From: Rotaria socialis
Taxonomy: Eukaryota; Rotifera; Eurotatoria; Philodinida; Philodinidae
DNA: 64,000 nucleotides
Direction: 5' to 3'
Assembly: GCA_905331475.1 (NCBI GenBank)
Contig: CAJNYU010001691.1
Span: forward strand, 1 to 64,000
Below, piece by piece: positions 1-12,175 of this stretch. Below the pieces are notes generated by a model. The model was not told where the DNA came from. It saw only the letters and a program-made list of their open reading frames with translations, and did no database searches. How positions within the stretch are numbered: the stretch's first letter is position 1; each line of letters begins with the position of its first letter. Position numbers and translations under genes: made by a program.

Positions 1-617
1 TTACGCCGTAACTGCGCCGCATTTTGATCGCAATGAAACATATGGGATATACGGTCATCTTGCATGACAAAGAAAAAAAGAAGGAAAAGAAGGAATTTTG
101 TTAAAAAGAAGCATGAAGAAGGACGCCCCTTAAAAAGAAGGAAAAAAGTAAGAAAGGAGGACCTCTGCGGAGCCTGAATTATTAAATAATCTGTTGTTCA
201 ATACTGGCCTATATCCTGAGTAAACGATATAAATTTCGTACGGCTACAACCGCTTATATTATATCAAATAAAAACATACATTAAAAGGTAGAATTATAAA
301 AATCTCACGCGTTGCCATCATACTACTGTTACTCTTAAAAATAAATAAATCGGTTGAAAAATAATTACTAACATCAGTGGTATCGTATACGTGCTTCTTC
401 TTTGACATAATCAAATTAAGTCTATATTTCTATATAGATGGCTAGCCTCACTTATCTAAATTTTACCTATTGAATGATTTTTAATTAAGAAATAAATTTT
501 AACAATGTTTTATTTAATAAAATAATGTGAATAATAAACTCAACATAAAACAATCAAAAAATACTCGTTGTATCACATAATAAAAACAGCTATAATGTAA
601 GATCATGTGAACTTTTT
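1..617. other. AT-rich stretch without a recognisable gene
   Basis: No open frame of note is present on either strand. The first 200 bases are purine-rich (runs of gaagaaa and aaggaaa). This is the 3' flank of the minus-strand gene that stops at 618-620. Confidence 0.5.
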
Positions 618-3204
618 CTATACTTTTTTCTCTTTAATCATATATTGTCGATGATAATCATTGAACATATTAACAAGACTTTCATTAAATAAAGCTTTGA
701 GTAATTTATTAAAGATTTTCCAATTATGTTCTTCTAAAATCGTATCATGAATTAAATGAGCATCACCAAACTGGCTAAATGCATCACGATTCCAATATCC
801 AATACCAGCAACACGATCAAGACGCATCGGACGACCACGTTCGCTGATTTTTAAATTTTTATTTTTTTCACGATAATCTGTTAATAACATTGAACATAAT
901 ACTTGATCCATATACCAAGATGAATCACCTTTTGTCATTGGTTTATCATATATATCTCGAAATTCATGTCTACCATAAATAGATACTGTATCAAATGAAA
1001 ATGGTGCATCTTTACTTAATAGCTGTTGTGTTCGAGCAGTAGTATTAACGAGAAGTTCAGTTCTTTGTTTGGATTCCATTATCATCGCGAGCCAAACTTT
1101 CTTCTTTAAATATATATGGCCCACTAAAAGCAAAACAAAAAAGAAAGTTGAATCACAATCTATACGCTCTTTTTGTTATTAAATTTTTTTTCTGTGATCA
1201 CTCAAGAATACATTGACAATCAGATAATGGTGTGTTATGATCAAAGAGAAAGAAAAACGAAGATGAAGCTAATCTAATATTTCATTAGTACGTAATTATA
1301 TCTATCTTATGAATCATATTCGAAAATGACCTTCTAGAAAAAGGAAAGACAGATACTTTTCAGTTGGTTGACGTTTTAGTTATGATTTTGCTAATTTAAT
1401 AGAGAAAAATAAGTTTAACGTGACATCCGATACAACTAGTCTCAATAAGTTCAATAACTATATTTACGCGACGAGCATGTAGATCGTAAATCATTTTTTA
1501 TAAATTAAATTTCGAAGCTTATGAAAAATCTACTGATAATACCATTAACTATATGACAAGGACTCTTTAGTTTAATCAAATCATTCTACATTGATGTACA
1601 ACATGTCCCATCAAGGAACGTCGAAGTGAGCGAAAGTCTAGAAAAATGATCCTTCAGCTTCAACAGGCACCCATGAGTATATACAAATACACTCGCCTTT
1701 CGGGTAAATAATTCCTGACAATAGACCAAAAGAAAACAACGGTCACTTTTCTTTGTCTTCCTCGGTATGTAACATATGAAAAGTTCAATCAAATGACATG
1801 CTATCGATCGTTCAAGTTTCATATAGCTATCGGTGATAAATAATTGCATTTTTGTTTTTTCTCTTGAAACATCGATTAAGCAAATATTAACTTCATTAAA
1901 AGGTGTCTTCGTATTTTGGGGCACACACATAAAACGAGACAAACAAAGAAGCCAGCAAATCTTAGATAGATGAATGATTTATTTACTTCTCCAATAGATA
2001 AGTATTAATCATTTTTTTCTTCTGTTAAAGCAATGATTTACTTTCAAGAAAAAGAAAAGAAGACTTATTATACGACAGGTGCATCGTAGATTATAGAAAA
2101 ATATGAAATTATTACTCATTTTCTTCATTCTGACACTTTCAGGAAGTTAATTTCAGTAGGAATCGTTCATGCGCTATTCTCATTTTAATATTTCATTTGA
2201 TCGGGGAAAAAAGGAAGAAAATATTGAATATGACACTATAGTAACTCTAGCTTTTGGGTTGTTACTTAGTGAGTATGCCATTCAATTGTGTCCTCAAATC
2301 TAGCAGCCTTGTCGTTGTTGGTTTTTTTTACAAATGTTAAGATGAACGGATTAAGTGTTTATGTGTGCTGTTGATTGTGTGAACAAGATGCAAGAATGAC
2401 TCTGCAAAGTATCCCGTCGGAAATTATTTCTTTATCGGAAGACAATCAGAAGTAGAAACTCATTTCTCGCTGAAAAGAAGCAGGAAGTTATGCTGATACA
2501 CGTGTTTCAAAGATCATACAGCATACAGGGCATTGTAATTCTATTCATGTATAAACATAAAACTAACTTGGAAACATTCGATAGGATCTTCCACGTCGTT
2601 GAAATGAGCCACAGCAAAAAGCATTAAATATAAATCCATCTGTTCCATCGTTTGATTGATATTCACTTGATCTCAATGGCATCAGATCGCTATCGCCCGT
2701 TAACACATCATCGTCATCGTGTACGATAGAATCAGGTAAAAAACCAGAAAAAACACGTATCAGTTGAGATACTTTAATAGCATATGATTCATTACATTGA
2801 ATATCGATAATATATGCGCCAACATGTTTCAAATAGGAACGCGATAAGTTCAGACGAGATGTAAGTATATTGGGTAGGGTGAAATCACCAACAAAAACAA
2901 CGATCGCCTCGTAACCGACGCGCTTCCAACCAGCGGCTATAATAGGTGTATAAAAAGAATATGCAAGAGTTGTCGCATGAATAGAACAAGCAAAAATTGC
3001 AAATCGCCTATTCGATGACGTAGAATTTGTTTCATTAGACGATAGGTTAATTTCATGATCTGTATGATTTTGATTAAAACTTGCCAAGCGATTTAGTATT
3101 ATATTACGACCATTTTCTATTAAACTATTTAATGCTGTATTAGAGTAGAGTGCAATTGACATAAAACATAAAACAACACATAGAACAAAAAATGTAGCTT
3201 TCAT
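618..3204 (-). CDS. Type II membrane glycosyltransferase-like protein, copy A (two exons)
   Basis: The gene has two exons, 3204-2568 and 1123-618, joined across a 1,444 bp intron. The donor is GTTAGT after codon bases 'cca a'; the acceptor is a pyrimidine tract ending TTTTAG. The join restores P-M-G-H-I-Y, matching Y-P-M-S-H-I in the paralogue at 6483-7628, and gives 380 residues. An N-terminal hydrophobic segment (about residues 4-20) suggests a type II membrane anchor, followed by an Asn/Ser-rich stem and a luminal domain. A DSD triplet (171-173, in LTGDSDLMPL) resembles the DXD metal-binding motif of GT-A glycosyltransferases. A conserved block near the C-terminus reads TKGDSSWYMDQ. An acceptor-like site (TTTCTACAG) lies 15 bases upstream with the frame open, so an upstream coding exon is possible. 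I do not recognise the family with certainty; the enzyme function is inferred from topology and the DXD-like motif. Confidence 0.7.
1124..2567 (-). other. Long intron of membrane protein copy A
   Basis: This 1.44 kb intron is far longer than most introns in the window, and the head-to-head paralogue has no intron at this position. A 118-codon open frame at 1586-1942 shows no family resemblance. I found no terminal inverted repeats, so nothing shows it came from an inserted element. Confidence 0.7.
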
Positions 3205-3764
3205 ACAACTGGATGTAATCTGTAGAAAAAAAAAGACAAGAACATATCATAAATGAAAATAATAATCAATGAGAAATTTACTGATTGACTTGTTCCACAT
3301 GGCATTTTAGTAATGATTCAGATGTTTTGAAATAAAATTATTTCACCTTTTCTTGATGAACCTTGCCATATCATGCTTTCTTAGAAGGAAAACAGAAATG
3401 CAACTTTTTTTGTCTTTTAACAAGCAATGTAAAATATTTCAAATTTATTCTACCTGGTAAATGAGAGTAGAGATTACGCGTCACGCTTAGATTCTAAAAT
3501 ATGCGAGAATGAGACGGCGCATGTGTGCTTGAAAATTACTTCATTCAATGAGCACAGGTTCTTTTTCATAGAAAGAGAACAGAGGAATAAAGAGCATCGG
3601 GAGAAAAGAAAAAAGAGCACAACCGGTAGAATACATAAGAATTCAACTTGTAGGCTGTGGCAAGTTACTCACATTGACGTCCACGTATATGAGAAAAAAC
3701 GAAAGAGAATCATCGAAGAAACAGAATCGACAACGTTTTCATGGTCAATGTAAAAAAACAAATA

Positions 3765-3770
<6 letters not shown>

Positions 3771-3799
<29 letters not shown>
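3771..3799. repeat. (AG)n microsatellite
   Basis: Uninterrupted AG dinucleotide run of about 14 units in intergenic DNA. Confidence 0.95.
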
Positions 3800-3802
<3 letters not shown>

Positions 3803-4349
3803 AAAATATTAGCTACAATCGACTGGTTATCTTATGCACAAAATTCATTTTTCATTAAATTAAAAAAATTCTTAACTATTCATCTCTTTTTTTGCTTACT
3901 AAACGTTTATATATAATCGTTTTTTAACAAAATTATCCAAATCATTGATACAAGATGAAATAATTCACACGTCTGAATAGACAAACTCGACCACATTAGT
4001 TTCTATATTCCGAATTTCGTTTTCTATTAACACTAGAAGAATCATCTTAGTTCATTTTTTTTTTGAAACTAAACGATCTTGATATAGTCATAACCACAAA
4101 AACTTCACATCATATTTATCTAGAGTCCAATGCTCCTAGTCGATTGGATGATAGTGAAATAAATCGACATTTTCACACATGTTCTACAGTATTGAACGAG
4201 TAACTCCTCTTTTTCTGTTTTTCTTCCAAAGACTCAATACATTTAAATGGGCTCGTCTTTTGAGAGTCATTTACCCTATTGACATATGTTTTCATGGCTG
4301 CATCTGATCGAAATATCATTACTAATCACTCGTTCTGATATTTATTTTT

Positions 4350-4714
4350 TGTGGAACTCACATATATTTTCGAAGAAAATGGTGAGTGTAAGTTTAAAAG
4401 CGAAATTTTTGCGGCTCCCCATTAAAGATGTAAATGAGTTTAAAATTGTGTTAATCAGGAGCTTGACTAATTAGGCTACTATTTCTTCCTTTTTTAATTA
4501 CAGACTACACGAAAAAAGCAATGCCGGCCCCTTACAGATCATAGTAACTAGTCTCTGCCATTGTTAAATATACGAGCTAACAGTTAATACTCCATTACAG
4601 ACATAAGCAAATAGGTAATAACCTAATTATAGGTTTTGGAAATCAAGGTAAATTTTTCAGATGAACTATTTTGAATTGCTTTAGTAAGCCTAATGGATAT
4701 ATGTGAGTTCCACA
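4350..4714. repeat. 17 bp inverted repeat bounding 365 bp
   Basis: TGTGGAACTCACATATA at 4350-4366 is perfectly inverted at 4698-4714. The arms enclose 331 bp with no further symmetry that I can see. Target-site duplications are not clear, so a small inverted-repeat element is only one explanation. A short hairpin (agccccaaaggggct) lies just outside the right arm. Confidence 0.5.
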
Positions 4715-6482
4715 TTTTAGCCCCAAAGGGGCTGCGCTAACAAGCTTTTCGATATGCAAAACGCTGTCAGCTTCTAATATTTATTTAATTAACATCGTTC
4801 TCAAGCTTCACATTTGGTTCTAATCTAATTACTCAAGATATAGCATGATAGCTGTTATATTTTTTTTCCTGCGATGCGTGTGATTCAAGCAGTTTCTGCT
4901 AATGCGCTTTTTTTCCGTAGATTGTTTTCACATTGTTATTAAATGAATGGCAAACAAATGTCTATTGGATCGCTCATTGTATTTAGCTAATTTTTTAACG
5001 ATCAATCCTTTTTGAAAATATGAAATAGAGTACTACTGTAAAAGTTATTTTTATTGAAACTCTACAAGTAACGCGACAAAAAAACAAAACCACAACATTT
5101 CGACGATACACATAGATCATTATCACGTGAATGATTGTTACAGCAGTATTCTACTTCATATTTTCAACATTAATTATCCTTGTTCTAACAAAATGATTAA
5201 AAACTTGTTGTACTTCTTTTTGCATCCGCTACTTTTACTTGAACGACAAGTATAAATGAAATATGTCACAAAACAAAGAATATTTCATTTCCTGATATTG
5301 CTTAGTTAATTTTCTACTAATCAATATAGAGACATTTGAAGAGTAAAAGTCGTATGTTTACGCTCACCTCGAATTAACAGTATAGTTTCCGACACGATCT
5401 GAACTTATTATCATAGCGAACATATTGCAAATCTCGTTAAAATTTACTCTATTGATCCAATTCTTTGACGGACATTTTGAATTTCTTTTTTCTCTCGGCT
5501 TTTTTCAATTCTGTCTTGTTTATTTTACTTCTCTCGTTCTTTTGGTTAGATTTATTACTCAACCATCGATTCTTTTTATGAGTACCATAAATCTCTTTTT
5601 CACATGGTATGTAATAATTCAATCTTTTATTTATACTCCATGGTAACTTTGCAATGTCTTGTATTTCTATCAGTCAAATACAGCTATGGTTGTGGATGTG
5701 AGGTTGTATGCTGCATAGTCACATAAATTAAAATGAGCATGATTTAGTATTGTTATGTATTTTGGAGAGAGAGAAAAGGCTTTGTTAAAAGTTCAATAGT
5801 AGACTTGTCTATTGCTGTTAGGTAGAATGATTTAGACGCAACATCGCGTCATTAAAACTTGAAAGAATGAATAGTAAAAGAGAACGATAGAACACTCTTG
5901 TAGATGCACATCTAGAACTATTGAGAACGAAAGTTGACACAATTACGTTGAATATCTTTTTTTCTAATCTGAAAAATCATATGTTTCATTTCGAAATAAC
6001 GGAGCGTATTGTAAGCATGTCCAAAGTGTGCTTCGCTTGTTCTCTTTCTTTTTTTTAAATAAAATGTATGCGTGAGAAATAATTGCTTGACTCCATATAA
6101 ACATATCGATTCAATAAGTAAGAAAGAGGAAAACTTGTGGCCAAATCTTTATGAAAACAAATATTGCAGCATCAGCTGCAAAATAATGTTGAAGTATTAC
6201 GAAATATCGACTGTTTATGGTAGGCTTTTTACTATGTGAGCTATAGATAACATTTCACGTTCTAAATAAGGTATGAAAATAACAATGAGATGACGAATTA
6301 TTTGCTTTTGTAAATGAAAGAAATTCACTTCTGCTAGAAAAACTTGATTTAGTACGCTTAGCATTTTAGAAGGACTTTTTCCTTTCCATTTTTAAAACAA
6401 ACTGTATGTATGAATCTTGAATACTAGAACGAACCGAATATTTCATTATACATTATAGACTAAATTCTTTTAATCTTCATAG

Positions 6483-7628
6483 GGTCGCAAACTATTTTTT
6501 ATTGTAACTACCCTAGCGGCATCAGTCCTTCTTGGTATCTTCGTAATTTATAGAACGCCAAATATCAGACATATATGGCCACAATTCAAAATGAAATCTT
6601 TTCCTCATGTTTTTCCCTCTACTGCTTCGCCGAACAACGTAGAACCCATAACGAATGAAACTCGTCGATTTGCTTTATTTGCATCATCGATTCATTCACA
6701 ACTTCGATCATATATATTCTACGGTCCAATAACGGCAGCGTCATGGCAACGAGTTGGTTATAAAGTAATTGCTGTTTTTGTCGGTGATTTTAATAAAAAT
6801 AATAATACATTACAACTAAATTTAACGCAAACCATGCTAAAACGATTAGGTGTGCGAATAGTGAATTTACAATGTGACATAGCATATTCTATAAAACTAT
6901 CTCAATTAGTACGAATGTTCGGTGGATTTTTGTCAGATTCGATCGTGCGTGATACAGATTATATTCTTACATCAGATAGTGACATTATTCCGATATCTGA
7001 AAATGATTATAAACTAAAAAATGCTACAGATGGATTCATCTATAATGCATTTTGTTGTGGTTTCTTTAAGCGACGAGAAAAAAATCATCAAATGTATCCT
7101 ATGAGTCATATATGTGTTACAAAAAAAACCTGGCGTAACATTTTGCTTGAATCAGTGCAACGGCAGGAGCTTCTCAATGCTAGTTTATCGCCGTCGAATG
7201 ATATTCTTCTGTCGGGCAAAGCTCCATTCTCATTTGAAACCATGAGTCTCTATACTCGACACGAATTTCGTCAACTTTACGATTCAAATATGACCAAAGG
7301 TGATGCAGCATGGTTTATGGATCAAGCTTTTTCTTCAATGCTATTAAATGATTACCTTGAAAAACATACGAACATGAAAATTGATAAGCGTCATAAAAAA
7401 TCCCAACGTCTTGATCCACATTTATCACATTTGTTTTGGCAACCGCACAAATTCAAACAATTTGGAGATGCACATATTATGCACGATGAAATATTTGATT
7501 CAAATAATTGGGCAGGCTTCAAAAAGTTATTACATTATATGTTTAATTCATCATTAGTAAATGAATTCGATTTATATTATAAACAGTTCGCTATTACTTT
7601 ACGAGAAAAACCACAATATGGGGCTTAG
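6483..7628 (+). CDS. Type II membrane glycosyltransferase-like protein, copy B (5' end incomplete)
   Basis: This is the paralogue of the minus-strand gene at 618-3204 and is uninterrupted where that copy has its long intron. An ATG lies at 6591, but the frame is open back to 6483, directly after an acceptor-like TTAATCTTCATAG. The extra 36 codons encode a hydrophobic segment (LFFIVTTLAASVLLGIFVIY), the expected type II anchor, so the true start is probably in an upstream exon. With the extension the product is 381 residues, against 380 for copy A. Visible motifs counted from Met6591: RRFALFASSIH at 25-35, a DXD-like DSD at 129-131 (LTSDSDIIPI), and TKGDAAWFMDQ near the C-terminus. AATAAA occurs at 7663-7668. 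Golgi localisation and transferase activity are inferences; the family is not identified with confidence. Confidence 0.7.
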   Translation, partial: GRKLFFIVTTLAASVLLGIFVIYRTPNIRHIWPQFKMKSFPHVFPSTASPNNVEPITNETRRFALFASSIHSQLRSYIFYGPITAASWQRVGYKVIAVFVGDFNKNNNTLQLNLTQTMLKRLGVRIVNLQCDIAYSIKLSQLVRMFGGFLSDSIVRDTDYILTSDSDIIPISENDYKLKNATDGFIYNAFCCGFFKRREKNHQMYPMSHICVTKKTWRNILLESVQRQELLNASLSPSNDILLSGKAPFSFETMSLYTRHEFRQLYDSNMTKGDAAWFMDQAFSSMLLNDYLEKHTNMKIDKRHKKSQRLDPHLSHLFWQPHKFKQFGDAHIMHDEIFDSNNWAGFKKLLHYMFNSSLVNEFDLYYKQFAITLREKPQYGA

Positions 7629-8415
7629 TTCGAAATTTTTATATTTAGGTTATTGAAATTGAAATAAATCAAAGCGAATTTAAGAAAAGCATTCGCGATG
7701 GAAGGCTCCTATTTTGTAAATAATTCACTAGTTGTTTTCGTACGAATAAATAATCTTGATTATGAACTGTTGGTACATTTAAGTTTGTACAGAGAGGAAA
7801 AATTCAGAAAAACTGTTTCTCGAAATAAAAGATGATCACTCATAAATAACCACTGTTTTTTAGCAGAATAGGAAACAAATGACTTGTCTGTACGATTAAC
7901 TGACTTGCTCGCAACGACAAAATCTAGTGATTATCTGTAGATTTAACCGATATAAAAAAAAACTATCCTGTTGTCAACTGAATAATCTTGACAGCCTTCA
8001 TCAAAAAGAACTTTTCTTGTACTATTTTACTACGGAAAATAAATAGAATAGGTATAATAATTATTTTCAATTTATAAAAATTATAGGCCATTTAGGTCAT
8101 ATCGATAAATACCTTCTACAAAGTCCTTCAAACTAATTTCTCTACAATTTATTTCTATCATTTAATCATAAACATAATATGAGTGCAACGAAAAATATTC
8201 TCACAATCAAATATCAATATTTATAAACGCTGATGAGAAAATAATTTTCCAAAAACAAGTTAATATGACTTTCATGAAGTCATTAAAATCTGTTTGTAAA
8301 GTAGTATTTAATTAAAATTAAATCTTATGCCTATTTTATTTTACTCTACTCGCATAAGAAGAAGAATTCTTAGGAATTGATGTTTAATATCATCTCATAG
8401 AATATCTATATACAT
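7629..8415. other. Intergenic DNA, nothing recognised
   Basis: AT-rich sequence between the membrane-protein gene and the hAT-like element. No credible frame, tRNA or repeat was seen apart from the AATAAA at 7663-7668 serving the upstream gene. Confidence 0.5.
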
Positions 8416-9386
8416 CAGGGTTACCAAATACAAACTTTAGAAATCAGGGAATTTTTCAGGAGAATTTTTTTCCTAAATCCGGAAAAAAATCAGGAGTGTT
8501 TTTTTTGCCATTCAACAGTCACTCGATGACGTTCATCTGATAACTTCCGATTTTTCACTAATAGATGCATTAACCTCTTTTCCTATAATGGGATTGATGC
8601 TGAAAATTTTCCTTGTAGACGAAATTAAAATTGAAAATAGAATGCTGATTTCATAAAGTTTATTTAAATAGATAATTAAAACGTGTTCATTAGAATGCAT
8701 AGTAAAAACTACGTAGCCAATTTACTTAGCAATTCGTGACATTTGTGCGACATGACTAACAATCGAATATATGTTTCGAAAGGTCTGGCTCATTTAAAAG
8801 ATAATCATAGAGTTCTGGTCAAGTAAAATAGACAGTGTTGCCAGATCCCCACATCTTGTGGAAAAATTCCAGATGTCGAAAGTTTTTCCGAATTTTCGCA
8901 GCTTTTCTCGATTTTTTCTAGATTTCGAAAAACAAATTCCGGAATTTTTTGGATTTTCGCGGTTGACATCAGGCAGCCTTCTTGGATGTGCACTTTTTTA
9001 TTTAAATATATGTTGTAGATGTATATAAAGAGTATTTTTGTTTCGAATCCGTTAGAGTAAAACGTACTTTAAATGAAAAAACGGACCCAAAAACCTTTCC
9101 GCATTTTTTCAAATGTTGAAAAACGTTCGGCAAGTTTCCAGACTTTCAAGTTCGTCATCTGGCAACACTGAAAATGAGTGTTCATTTTAATCTTCAACTC
9201 AGCTCCAACTAAATCATGGCTCATTTAATTTTGGACTATCATTCCATATATAAGCTGAGCGTTTCCATAAATTTGTTCTTTTCTCTTGGAAATCGCTATA
9301 GGTTCAAAACGAAGTTAATCGCCACATTACAAAAATCAGGAGAAATCAGGAGATCCCTGGTCAAAACAGGAGATTTTATAACCCTG
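8416..9386. mobile_element. hAT-like non-autonomous DNA transposon (971 bp)
   Basis: The element starts CAGGGTTA and ends TAACCCTG. It is flanked by 8 bp direct repeats, ATATACAT (8408-8415) and ATACACAT (9387-9394), which agree at seven of eight bases. Eight-base duplications and CA-starting short terminal repeats are typical of the hAT superfamily. Several CAGGAG motifs lie just inside both ends, as subterminal transposase-binding repeats often do. No transposase frame is present, so it would have moved with enzyme supplied elsewhere. A second element is nested at 8833-9170. Confidence 0.75.
8833..9170. mobile_element. Nested hAT-like MITE (338 bp)
   Basis: Perfect 14 bp terminal inverted repeats, CAGTGTTGCCAGAT and its complement, bound this element. 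The flanks AAAATAGA and AAAATGAG share their first five bases, as a decayed 8 bp duplication would. It lies inside the 8416-9386 element and therefore inserted later. It has no coding capacity. Confidence 0.75.
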
Positions 9387-9394
9387 ATACACAT

Positions 9395-11032
9395 ATATAT
9401 TTGAAATAATAAAATATCGGCTCACAATATTTTAGTGAGCCTTTGCTAAGCTATGACTTTGTATAGAATTAATCTTCTTATGAGCTGGATAAGATTTAAG
9501 ACTTGGCGAAATGATGATTTCTCTTTTAAATTTAATAATTAAAATACTCAGAATTTCTTTAATGATAATACGATCAATATATTCTATTTTTCAATACATA
9601 TTGCAATTCAGACAATTTAATAGGATCTGTTCACTTGATAAAATGAGCAAGATGCTCCTATCAAGTAGACAGCTTGATTAGTTCCATTCATTGATTTTTC
9701 AATTGTTGAATGCGGACAAACGACACGATCTTAAATTCGATTATTCATTGAAGTTTTCCTCTTTTTTCCTTAATGAAAATTTAAGTACAAGCTATTGATG
9801 GCATGCTCATTTAGAAATCTTTACTATTTTGTTTTTTGTCTAAGTGAGATTTCTAATGATGATTAAACATCCGGTAGATGAAATTATCGAATCGAGTTGT
9901 TCCTCTCTTTTTCTTTTGCTAATTTGTCAAGCTAATTAATCATAGATTTTTGAAAGCTCAGCAGCTTTTCCTTTTTTAACACATGAACACTAATTATTTG
10001 GCTTTCGTAGATGTATTTATATCTCATAAGAAACTATTGAGAAATTGCTGTGACAATTGTTCCCTGGAGAGAGGAAAAAATGAGAAAAACTATACAAATA
10101 GTTTATCCGTTGTCATTGCTTCGGCTATAATCTTGTTCCCGTCTATAATTTAAGATGTTCTTCTTGCTTTCTTTTTTCTTCGTTCTATCCAAAGTGCGTA
10201 TTAGTAATTTTCATCTCTTATTCATACTGCCACCACCATTTCAGACAATGTCGTCTATTATTTATTGATGCTGGGAGGTAGAACCAACACTAATTTATTC
10301 TCTTCACCTTCTCAATCGAATAGGCTGCCTCATACGACGATAAGTGTAGAGTAAGACGCAACGGGAGGGCTGCTAGATGAAGGGAAAAGAGAGAAAGAGT
10401 CGGTTTACCTTTTCTCCTTCTCGATCAGCATCGAACGGGTCATGGTTCATATTCATTGTCATATATGTATATATGCACATACCTACTACATATCGATTAT
10501 TTACAGCAGCCAGAATAATCCTGTATGGCGCATTTAACGACAAGAAACGAATGAATGCGTGACAGGGTCAAATCAATCCATCATATCATAAAACGAACTA
10601 TTAAAATCAGTATAGAGAAAGAAAACGTGAAATTGATGACATTAAAGCTATTTATATAATGGCTCCATGTTTCTTCATCTAGTAGATATATTTTTTATAC
10701 AACAAGAAAAACGTTTCTTCCCTTTCACTGTGTATCCATGTCGCGTGTGTGAACAAACAAATGGGAAGAGGAGAGAAAAAAAATGAAGGAATCAATAGCG
10801 AGAATGTGTATAAAAAACGAACAAAACGGCACGAACACACGTATAGACCCGATGCGACACAAAAATCGAGAGAGAGAGAGAGAGAGAGAGACAGACAAAA
10901 AAAAGAAGATGTCGTTTAAATTGAGATTCAAATAGATTGCACATCGACCGGGCTTTTCCAAAAGAAAACAATCAAGAAAAGAAAAAAGAAATGTTCTATT
11001 ATGTTGTTGTTGTTGTTGTTGCTATTTTTCGT
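9395..11032. other. Gene-free 3' flank of the SoxB gene
   Basis: No conserved coding sequence was recognised. The stretch contains a GA microsatellite (10868-10890) and a TTG run (about 11001-11021) just downstream of the SoxB stop, probably in its 3' UTR. Open frames here are low-complexity. Confidence 0.5.
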
Positions 11033-12175
11033 TTACATATGCTGTTCAGGTGATGATGGATCAGGTGGTGAATAATCTTGATGTGAAAATGATGGATAGA
11101 AATGTTGTTGGGATGACATAGATTCTTGTTTCATATAGGAATAAGGATTATTTCCATTTATATTATTATTATAACCATATTGAATATGCGGTGGTGGCTG
11201 AGGACTTGTACTTGTTGATGGACCATAATGATACATGGGAGGTGGCGGAGGAAATGGATGTGAATAGAGCCCACTTGGATCTGTCATTGAATAAGCCGAA
11301 TTACAATCAGTTAAATATGGCGACGATGATGACGCCGATATAACATTCGATGGTAAAGCCCAACTTGAACCTCTTGGTGGTGGAAGATTAGATGGATTTG
11401 TATGATGATGTTGCTGCATAAGATGATGAGATTTATCTTTTTTATTTATCAATGATGAATTATGGTTGGATGTTACTGTTGTCGATGATATTGATGATGA
11501 TGATGTTGTTGTTTGTAAATTTTTTGTTTTACGTCTCGGCCGATATTTATAATCGGGATGTTCTTTCATATGAATTGCACGTAAACGTTTAGCTTCATCG
11601 ATGAATGGTCGTTTATCTTCTTCATTTAAACTTTTCCATTCGATACCTAAACGTTTACTTATTTCGGAATTATGCATTTTGGGATTTCCTTGTGCCATTT
11701 TACGTCGTTGTCCACGCGACCAAACCATAAATGCATTCATAGGACGTTTAACACGATCGTCAAGAGATTTTTTTAGTGACGAATTATGATGTTGTTGTTG
11801 TTGATGATGATTATTCGTTGTTGATTGAGATGATGGAAGAGAATTCGGTGTTAACGCTGCTGAAGATGTTGTTGGCGTTGCTCCTGATGGTGATGATAAT
11901 GGAGATACTGGTTCATCTTTCGAAGAATTTGAATGTGACTCATTCATGCCACCATTGGAATATTGTGATGGTGGAACTTGTAAATGGTGTGACATCATTA
12001 AATGTGTATGCGAAGGATGAGGATTCATCATCCAATTTAATGATGGTGGTCCTGCGGATTGAGCTTGAATTGGAGAATCATATACATTTCCATGATGATA
12101 AGAAACATGATGTGGATAATGAGATGTGTTAAACGGTAGATCAGAATTCGAATCCATATTGTACAGAGAGACCAT
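11033..12175 (-). CDS. SoxB: SoxB-type HMG-box transcription factor
   Basis: A 380-residue single-exon frame with one HMG box at about residues 140-218. The box begins [20 protein letters not shown] and contains [15 protein letters not shown] and the C-terminal [12 protein letters not shown], features of Sox group B1 (Sox1/2/3). HMG boxes of this family bind the minor groove at ATTGTT-like sites and bend DNA; SoxB1 proteins maintain neural and stem-cell fates. The flanks are low-complexity: Ser/Thr/Pro and His/Gln runs before the box, and Ser, Pro and Tyr/Asn-rich sequence after it, ending in SSPEQHM. Lack of introns is usual for SoxB1 genes. Met1 at 12175 is chosen as the first in-frame ATG; a second lies at Met7. 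Assignment to group B is firm, and to B1 likely. Confidence 0.95.
   Translation of the reverse strand: MVSLYNMDSNSDLPFNTSHYPHHVSYHHGNVYDSPIQAQSAGPPSLNWMMNPHPSHTHLMMSHHLQVPPSQYSNGGMNESHSNSSKDEPVSPLSSPSGATPTTSSAALTPNSLPSSQSTTNNHHQQQQHHNSSLKKSLDDRVKRPMNAFMVWSRGQRRKMAQGNPKMHNSEISKRLGIEWKSLNEEDKRPFIDEAKRLRAIHMKEHPDYKYRPRRKTKNLQTTTSSSSISSTTVTSNHNSSLINKKDKSHHLMQQHHHTNPSNLPPPRGSSWALPSNVISASSSSPYLTDCNSAYSMTDPSGLYSHPFPPPPPMYHYGPSTSTSPQPPPHIQYGYNNNINGNNPYSYMKQESMSSQQHFYPSFSHQDYSPPDPSSPEQHM

Larger units (their letters stand above)
3220..6482. other. Shared upstream region of two divergent paralogues
   Basis: The two paralogues are transcribed away from each other, so this 3.3 kb holds both promoters and probably 5' exons. 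It contains a GA microsatellite (3771-3799) and a 17 bp inverted repeat (4350-4366 and 4698-4714). A good donor (GTGAGT) directly follows an ATG at 4379-4381. No long reading frame is convincing. Confidence 0.5.

Noticed and set aside
1586-1942. 118-codon frame on the minus strand
   Set aside because: It lies wholly inside the intron of copy A, matches no family and has no splice or composition support.
618-3204. Copy A of the membrane protein as a pseudogene split by stops
   Set aside because: The two halves join through a clean GT..AG intron that restores the paralogue's sequence and frame.
11776-12132. 118-codon plus-strand frame
   Set aside because: It is antisense to SoxB and arises from its His/Asn/Ser-rich codons.
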